From Actinomycetales bacterium (GTDB lineage: Bacteria; Actinomycetota; Actinomycetes; Propionibacteriales; Nocardioidaceae), in the NCBI GenBank assembly GCA_012513165.1, contig JAAZCT010000336.1:1-7782 (forward strand): DNA of 7,782 bases, written 5' to 3'. Positions 1 to 5,600 of this stretch are shown one piece after another (the first letter of the stretch is position 1; each line of letters begins with the position of its first letter). The notes under the pieces are model-generated. The model had not been told where the DNA came from. It did not search any database and was given only the letters and a program-made list of their open reading frames with translations. The position numbers and the translations under genes were made by a program.

Positions 1-382
1 CAAATACTTGATATTCACCGGTAAGCAGCGGTTGCAAAGTTAGGGCGTTTCGCCAGGCTTCAACGCTGCCATACAAAATGTCGCGAACCCCATCCAGCGT
101 AGGTACAACACCTGCGATGGTGCTGCCGGGAACGGCAAGCGCTGGGCCAAACAGGATGTATGTCAAGACGAACATGATCGCGGTGAGCCAGGGACCCCAA
201 TTGAGTTTGCGCGCCACCAACGTGACACCCACCCCGATGACGAGTCCCCCCGCTGCAGCGAGGATCCAACGCGGGCCGTCAAACACTGCTGCCAGCGGCG
301 ACAACGCCAGGATGCTCAGCAGAGTAATCATCAGAACGTCAAGGATGACCAGACGTGTCGTGAGAGAGTTTTCAGTCGTCAT
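1..382 (-). CDS. TgpA-type transglutaminase, N-terminal membrane region (partial, 3' end outside window)
   Basis: The first 127 codons of a gene that runs off the left edge of the window. The visible protein starts MTTENSLTTRLVILD and is strongly hydrophobic, with likely membrane segments at about residues 13-33, 37-57 and 64-84. A conserved-looking stretch follows (VVPTLDGVRDILYGSVEAW, residues 92-110), then a Leu-rich segment ending LTGEYQVF. This resembles the N-terminal multi-pass part (DUF3488/TgpA_N type) of TgpA proteins, in which a transglutaminase-like Cys-His-Asp domain follows on the outer face of the membrane. That catalytic part is not in the window, so activity cannot be judged. 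The ATG at 382-380 overlaps the stop of the DUF58 gene by 4 bp (ATGA), and GGAGG lies 11 nt upstream; both support this start and translational coupling. Identification rests on membrane topology, recalled family resemblance and position after MoxR-DUF58. It could be another multi-pass protein, but the context makes TgpA much the likeliest. Confidence 0.85.
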   Translation of the reverse strand, partial: MTTENSLTTRLVILDVLMITLLSILALSPLAAVFDGPRWILAAAGGLVIGVGVTLVARKLNWGPWLTAIMFVLTYILFGPALAVPGSTIAGVVPTLDGVRDILYGSVEAWRNALTLQPLLTGEYQVF

Positions 383-1665
383 CCGGCTTGCAGCCTCCGC
401 ATTGTGGGTGGCAAATCTTCAAGTTCGCCAATCGTGCTGATGTCAATGTCGCCCATGCTGCTAAGGGAACTCGCAACAGAGTTCTGTGTGCGGACAACAA
501 CGGTTCGCACATCTGGCGGCAGTTGCCGACGGGCCCGCCGGAACTCGGCTGGATCTACCACGGAACCGCAAACGAAAATGACCACACTGGCTCCTTGAGC
601 TTCCCGCGCAATACGTCGGGCAAGGTCAGGAAGTCGCTGTGCTCCGAGTTCAAAATCAACGCCAGACAGATTGTCGAGTAGCGACGTCGCTCCGGCAATA
701 CGCAGGCGATTTGACGAAGTTGCCGCGGTCATCTCTTGACCGTCGAGAATCGCTTGAACCCCTAGCGACCCAGCAACCGATACTGCCAGTTCAAACTCAT
801 CGCTCGAGGCATAGTCATCGAGTCGAGTACTAAGCCCAACCGCAAGGTGAGACCGACGTGTTTCTTCAAATTGGCGAACCATGAGCATTCCCGTGCGGGC
901 GGTGCTCTTCCAGTGCACATAACGCCGATCATCACCAGGAACGTACGCCCGCAACGCATGGAAGGCAACGTCGCTGTCAGTGATCTTGCGAATGACCTGA
1001 CCTTCGAGATCGCGAACGAATCCTGCTGCCGTGCCTTGAATCCGCACCGTCTTTGGATGCACGTATAACAGGTGCTCGTCGGTGAGTTGCTGCTCGCGAC
1101 GCAAGAGACCCAAAGGATCGGCGCGAACGGTTCGCACCGGCCCAACAGTCAAAACTGCACGCCGTGACGTTGGAATTGCGAATAAGTCTTCGTGCTCCGC
1201 CTGCGCGGGAAGCGAGGGCAAATCAAATCCAGCCGAGGCTGCCCCGACCGGCAATTCAACGGACATGGGCAAACTCCGATGTGCTGACTCGTTCGTCAGT
1301 ACGATTCGACCGTTTGCTCGCTCGCCCACCACTACGCGGTCGCGAGAAAGATCGAACCGCGCCACGAGTTGATGCTTGCCAAACACGAAAGCAATGCTGA
1401 CAAGCAGCAAGGCGGTCAGGAAGATCGTCCCCACCCGCAGTTCAATCCAGCCAAGGCTCGTCGCACCCCAAGCAAGGAACGGAATCATCGCTGCGAGCGT
1501 CCAAGCGGTGGGCGTCACAACCTCAGTCACGGGCCGCGCGAAAGAACGCGGCCTGTCCGTGACTGTGGCTATCCATCCGCCTGCTTTACGTAGAGCCCCT
1601 TCAGCGCGGCGCCGAAACGCCACCACTTTGGTGCCCCGCGTGCGCACATCGACGTCCGTTGTCAT
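379..1665 (-). CDS. DUF58 domain-containing membrane protein
   Basis: A complete 428-residue protein. A basic N-terminal stretch (residues about 13-48) precedes two hydrophobic segments at about 52-70 and 78-96, which form a membrane hairpin. A beta-rich region follows (about 100-210, including TVGPVRTVRADPLGLLRR at 173-190). The DUF58 signature is at about 235-266: FHALRAYVPGDDRRYVHWKS followed by an Arg/Gly-rich tail, which fits the family pattern R-x-Y-x-x-G-D-x-x-R-x-I-x-W. The C-terminal third looks von Willebrand A-like (FELAVSVAGSLGVQAILDGQ at 291-310; SVVIFVCGS at 360-368), but the usual DxSxS metal site is not apparent: the corresponding strand reads HLAVGLSTRLDD (273-284). DUF58 proteins are routinely paired with MoxR ATPases, which probably act on them; the molecular role is not established. 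The gene overlaps its neighbours by 4 bp at each end. The start is fixed by the ATGA overlap with the moxR-like stop and by AGGAG 11 nt upstream. Confidence 0.96.
   Translation of the reverse strand: MTTDVDVRTRGTKVVAFRRRAEGALRKAGGWIATVTDRPRSFARPVTEVVTPTAWTLAAMIPFLAWGATSLGWIELRVGTIFLTALLLVSIAFVFGKHQLVARFDLSRDRVVVGERANGRIVLTNESAHRSLPMSVELPVGAASAGFDLPSLPAQAEHEDLFAIPTSRRAVLTVGPVRTVRADPLGLLRREQQLTDEHLLYVHPKTVRIQGTAAGFVRDLEGQVIRKITDSDVAFHALRAYVPGDDRRYVHWKSTARTGMLMVRQFEETRRSHLAVGLSTRLDDYASSDEFELAVSVAGSLGVQAILDGQEMTAATSSNRLRIAGATSLLDNLSGVDFELGAQRLPDLARRIAREAQGASVVIFVCGSVVDPAEFRRARRQLPPDVRTVVVRTQNSVASSLSSMGDIDISTIGELEDLPPTMRRLQAG
394..398 (-). promoter_or_regulatory. Ribosome binding site of the TgpA-like gene
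   Basis: GGAGG on the minus strand, inside the last codons of the DUF58 gene and 11 nt before the ATG at 382-380. The geometry is the same as at the preceding gene junction (purine-rich core, 11-nt spacer, ATGA overlap). Confidence 0.65.
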
Positions 1666-2633
1666 GCCAAGACACGCTCCTGCGGCGCCGCAACGTTTTC
1701 GAGGATGCGTTTAACAACTTGCTCGGCAGTATTCCCACGGAATTCCTCTTCGGGATCCAGCACCATACGATGCGCCATGACGGGGAGCGCCAAGATCTTG
1801 ATGTCGTCAGGCAAGACGTAGTTACGTCCCGAGGCCGCAGCCCATACGCGGGACGAACGCACCAAAGCCAGACCCGCACGAACGCTGCATCCCAGCAAAA
1901 CATCCGGTGCGTTACGTGTCTCTTCTGTCAACTGAGAAACGTATTCGAAGATCGAATCATCGACGTGAACTTGATTCGCAAGATCGATCATCCCCACCAC
2001 GTTCTCAGTGCTGATGATCGGATCGAGGATATTCCCGCCACGACTGTGGGTCGGTTGCGAAAGGATCTTTACCGTGCTTGCGTGATCGGGGTATCCGATC
2101 GAAGTCTTCATCAAGAAACGATCCAACTGAGCTTCAGGTAACCGGTAGGTGCCTGCTTGTTCAATCGGGTTTTGCGTGGCGATCACCATGAACGGGCGGC
2201 CCACAGGATGGGGCAAACCGTCAACTGTGACTTGGCTTTCTTCCATGACCTCGAGCAAGGCAGACTGCGTCTTGGGCGACGCACGGTTGATCTCGTCAGC
2301 GAGCACCACGTTGGCGAAAATTGGGCCCTGGTGGAACTCAAATTTGTGACTGGCTTGATCGTAGATGGTCACACCCGTTACGTCGCTAGGGAGCAAATCA
2401 GGCGTGAACTGGATTCGGCTCTGCTTTCCGTGCAAGGTTTGGGCCATGGCTCGCGCGAGCGAGGTCTTGCCGGTGCCCGGAAAGTCTTCCAGGAGAAGAT
2501 GTCCTTCAGCAATCAGACAGGTCATCGCAAGTTGGATGACCTCTGTCTTGCCTACTACGGCTTGCTCAATGTTTGCGACGAGTTGACCAAAAGTGGTCGA
2601 AAACCACGCGGTCTGTTCGGGTGTCATTGTCAT
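1662..2633 (-). CDS. MoxR family AAA+ ATPase
   Basis: A complete 323-residue cytoplasmic ATPase of typical MoxR length. Visible motifs are: the P-loop in LLLEDFPGTGKTSLARAM (residues 46-63, Lys56 and Thr57); Walker B in VVLADEINRASP (109-120, Asp113-Glu114); sensor 1 in MVIATQNP (149-156, Asn155); the arginine finger region LPEAQLDRFLM (165-175, Arg172); and a sensor 2-type segment GCSVRAGLALVRSSRVWAA (248-266, Arg252). The winged or lid portion NYVLPDDIK (271-279) and ALPVMAHRMVLDP (282-294) is also family-like. MoxR proteins are thought to act as chaperone-like ATPases that help mature or activate partner proteins, often with von Willebrand A or DUF58 partners encoded next door, as here. 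The start at 2633 is preferred over an in-frame ATG at 2627 because GAAAGGA ends 5 nt before it. The gene follows the giant Ig/FN3 gene by 35 bp and its stop overlaps the DUF58 start. Confidence 0.97.
   Translation of the reverse strand: MTMTPEQTAWFSTTFGQLVANIEQAVVGKTEVIQLAMTCLIAEGHLLLEDFPGTGKTSLARAMAQTLHGKQSRIQFTPDLLPSDVTGVTIYDQASHKFEFHQGPIFANVVLADEINRASPKTQSALLEVMEESQVTVDGLPHPVGRPFMVIATQNPIEQAGTYRLPEAQLDRFLMKTSIGYPDHASTVKILSQPTHSRGGNILDPIISTENVVGMIDLANQVHVDDSIFEYVSQLTEETRNAPDVLLGCSVRAGLALVRSSRVWAAASGRNYVLPDDIKILALPVMAHRMVLDPEEEFRGNTAEQVVKRILENVAAPQERVLA
1677..1681 (-). promoter_or_regulatory. Ribosome binding site of the DUF58 gene
   Basis: AGGAG on the minus strand, inside the last codons of the MoxR gene and 11 nt before the ATG at 1665-1663. 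That ATG forms an ATGA overlap with the MoxR stop, so reinitiation by terminating ribosomes is also likely. Confidence 0.65.
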
Positions 2634-2668
2634 ATTTTTCCTTTCGAAGCTGCTGTCGGCGTCATTTT
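2634..2668 (-). other. Only intergenic gap in the window (35 bp)
   Basis: This gap lies between the TAA of the giant gene and the ATG of the MoxR gene. It holds the MoxR ribosome binding site and an 11-codon frame whose stop overlaps the MoxR start. The only symmetry seen is a short CTTTCGAAG near-palindrome at 2641-2649, with no T-run behind it in the minus-strand direction. No terminator or convincing -35/-10 pair fits in this space, so read-through from the giant gene is expected. Confidence 0.75.
2639..2645 (-). promoter_or_regulatory. Ribosome binding site of the MoxR gene
   Basis: GAAAGGA on the minus strand, with 5 nt between it and the ATG at 2633-2631. It decides for this ATG over the in-frame ATG two codons later. 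Confidence 0.8.
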
Positions 2669-5600
2669 TTATTTGCCCATCTTGCCGGTGCCTTTGACAC
2701 CGTCGACCTTGACCCAGTTGCTTTCGTTGCCGTGGGAGCTCCGGTTAGCAATCGCAACCTCTCCAATGTCTTTACGCCCATCCGAGCCGGTCTTGAAGCT
2801 TCCGCTGTAGTTGTTTCCGATGTCCGAAGTCCACGAGTAAGTGGTGTTGGACTTGAAACCCTCGACCTTGAAGTTAATCGACGCGCAATTTGCGGTACAC
2901 GGACTTCGTGGGCTTCTGTCACGGAAATAGAGCGTCACCTTGCGCGCATTTGATGTCGCACAGATGTTAGAGCTCCAGTCAGACCAGACTCCCCCAGCTG
3001 CCGAACGCACCTGAATGCACTTCTTCATTCCGCCTTGAGCAGTTGCGACACTCTTGCTGCCTGACGTTCCAGTGAATGTCCCGCTTGCGTCACCCTTAAT
3101 CTGGGTCTTTTCGATGGGGCGACCGTTCGCGGTTCCAGCTGTGCTCCACTTCAAGGTCGTTGTGCGATACCCCCCGGCCGAACTGTTGTTCTTGGGAGTT
3201 CCTGGCTTGCCGAAGGGCTTAAACACGGCGCCCGACTGCGCGCTGGCGCCCTTGCGTTCGCCCTTGCCCGACGGCGAGGTGATGGGGGTAATCCTCACCC
3301 AGTAGCCACTATTACTGTTGCTGTTGAATTGAACTGGCAACGAGGTTGCAGCGCCCTCAGCAGTGGTGGGCGCATTCACGGTTTTCGACCAGCCACCTTG
3401 GGTTTCCAAGAGGTACTTCGTGACGGGATAGCCACCGTTGTTTGCCGGCGTCGTGAACGCAACGATCCCCGCTTTGTCTCCGTCGGCACCATGCTTGCGG
3501 AGGTTCGTGGGCGCAGTTGACAGCCCATGGACCGTGACTTGACCGGATTTTCCGAAACTATCTGCCACTCCGGCTCGGTTCTCGGCGCGCACCTGAACGT
3601 GGTAAACCTTGCCGTTCGCTACTGAGAAGTCCGTCGACGTTCCCGTGACCGTCTTGGAGGCCACTTTCGAACCGTTGGCCCACGCTTCAACGTGATATCG
3701 CGCGATGCCATCAGGATCTCCGCCAGACGAGGCTGGGGCGTTCCAAGTCGCCGAGATGTGACCTTGGCGCCCACTGCTGGTGAGCTGTGTCTGGATAGTT
3801 ACGTTGCTGACTGCTCCGGGTTTCGTCATGGGGATCGCGGAGGCCGACCAATTCGACCACGCACCTTCACCTTTCGCATTCTTTGCGCGGACGCGGAATC
3901 GATAGGAAGAACCATTAGCCAGACTAGTGAAATCTGCACCCTTCGCCGTCGCTCCAAACGACTTCAGGCCGCCAGGAGATTGTTCGACTTCGTATCCGAC
4001 GATGGCTGAGCCCTTGTTCGCTGGAGCCACCCAATTGAGACTCAACTTGCGATCCCGAGCAGGGTACGCCGTCTCCGTCTTCACTGTTGGAGCCGACATC
4101 TGGTCAGGCACTTGGTCTGGGGTGACGGGATCGGAAGCAGGGCTTGGCTTGCTCTCACCAATTTCGTTATGTGCCGTCACCGTGAAGGTATAGGTGTCTC
4201 CGGGCTTCAGGCCATCAATCACGCATTGCGTTCCTCGGCATTCTTGTTTGCCGCCCTTCCAGTTCACGTCATACCCGGTGATGGGCTTCCCGTTATCCGC
4301 AGGAGCAGCCCATGACAATCGCATACTCGTCGGCGTCTGTGGTTCGGCAAAAGGCTTGCCAGGCGCATCTGGAGCGGCAGCAACAGTCACCTCGATGCGA
4401 CCCGTGACGGCACGGGCCGGATCTCCAGAGCCATCATCAACCGTCACTTCATAGGAGAGTCGTCCTGCGAAGTTGTCCTCCGGAGTGATCTGAACGACCG
4501 TTCCATTCGAGTTTGCGTCACCGCGCCCTTCCACTTTCTTGACACTCGTGACCTTCTTGCTTGACTTTGGGGTGGGGTCGAATACGATCTGTGCCGCCAT
4601 GTCGACCGATACGGTCTTCCCTGCAGCACCGTCCAGTTTCACGGGGCTCATCAAGGTCATACGTGCCAAAGGATCCGGATCTACTGCATCGTCAACTAAT
4701 TCATCTTCGCGACCGCCGGTCTTATTCGTGCCGTTAATTGAGTACACGCGCACAGAGATTGTTCCGACCGATGGCTTCCTCACGTTGCCGTCATCAACGT
4801 CGAGTTTCAATTCCAATTCATCCGTTGCCGGAGCATCTTTGTCAGCACTGATCAACAACTCATCGCCATCAATCTTGCCTTTGACTCCCCGGTCGGCGCC
4901 GCGGACCTTGAACGACAGTTTGTCGTTGTTTGCATCCCGCGCGATCCGATTAAGATCAATCGCCACAGGCTTGGCACCAGCCGTGACCTGAACCGAGGTT
5001 GACCGTACCTCCGGTGCCACATTCCCAGCCGGAGTTACCTCAATCGGAATAGTGATCTGAGAAACCAAACCAGCACCATCATCAACCGACTTGCCATCAG
5101 TGACGGGCAACAAGACTGCTGCCATTCCGTAAAAATCCTTCGTCGATCGATACACAACATGATGGTCATCGACTACCGGATCAGTACCATCGCCATGCAC
5201 CACCGATACCTGATCATGCCGGTAAACACGCGGCTGATGTCCCTTGCGGACTAACACGTAATCGCGCAAATCGATCTGTAACTTCTCGCCGGCTTTGACC
5301 TTAAGCGGCACCTTCGACTCATCCAACTCGGGCGCCAAATTGGCGGTACCCGTCAACCGAACAAACCCATAAGCCACTTGATCATCGCCATCGACCAACC
5401 GATAGGGAACAACCCGATCATCGGCAGACAACGTGACCCGCAACGTGCCGCGCACCGACTGCGCGTCATCGGTCAAGGCCTCAACCTTCAATGACTCACG
5501 AGCGCCGTCGAGATCGCCGTCATTCTCCAGCACATCCACATCATGCTTATCGCCAGCCTTCTTCCCAGCGATATCAGCAGCAGACACGACATCGTCATTC

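Noticed and set aside
1659..2141. 160-codon plus-strand open frame antisense to the MoxR gene
   Set aside because: The composition is that of a reverse-strand shadow, rich in Arg, His and Ser with no domain signal.
2634..2668. Possible terminator or promoter between the giant gene and the MoxR gene
   Set aside because: There is only a 9-nt near-palindrome and no stable stem followed by a T-run; the space is too short for a convincing promoter.
2669..2720. Cell-wall sorting signal (LPxTG plus membrane helix) at the end of the giant protein
   Set aside because: The C-terminus ends NWVKVDGVKGTGKMGK with no LPxTG-like motif and no hydrophobic segment.
2157..2810. 217-codon open frame on the plus strand across the MoxR gene and the end of the giant gene
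   Set aside because: It lies antisense to strong coding sequence with full AAA+ motifs, has no recognisable domain and no supporting ribosome binding site.
4539..4991. 150-codon Ser/Thr-rich plus-strand open frame opposite Ig units 10-11
   Set aside because: The low-complexity Ser/Thr/Ala content is what the antisense of an Asp/Lys/Val-rich repeat gene gives; the minus-strand frame is clearly the real one.
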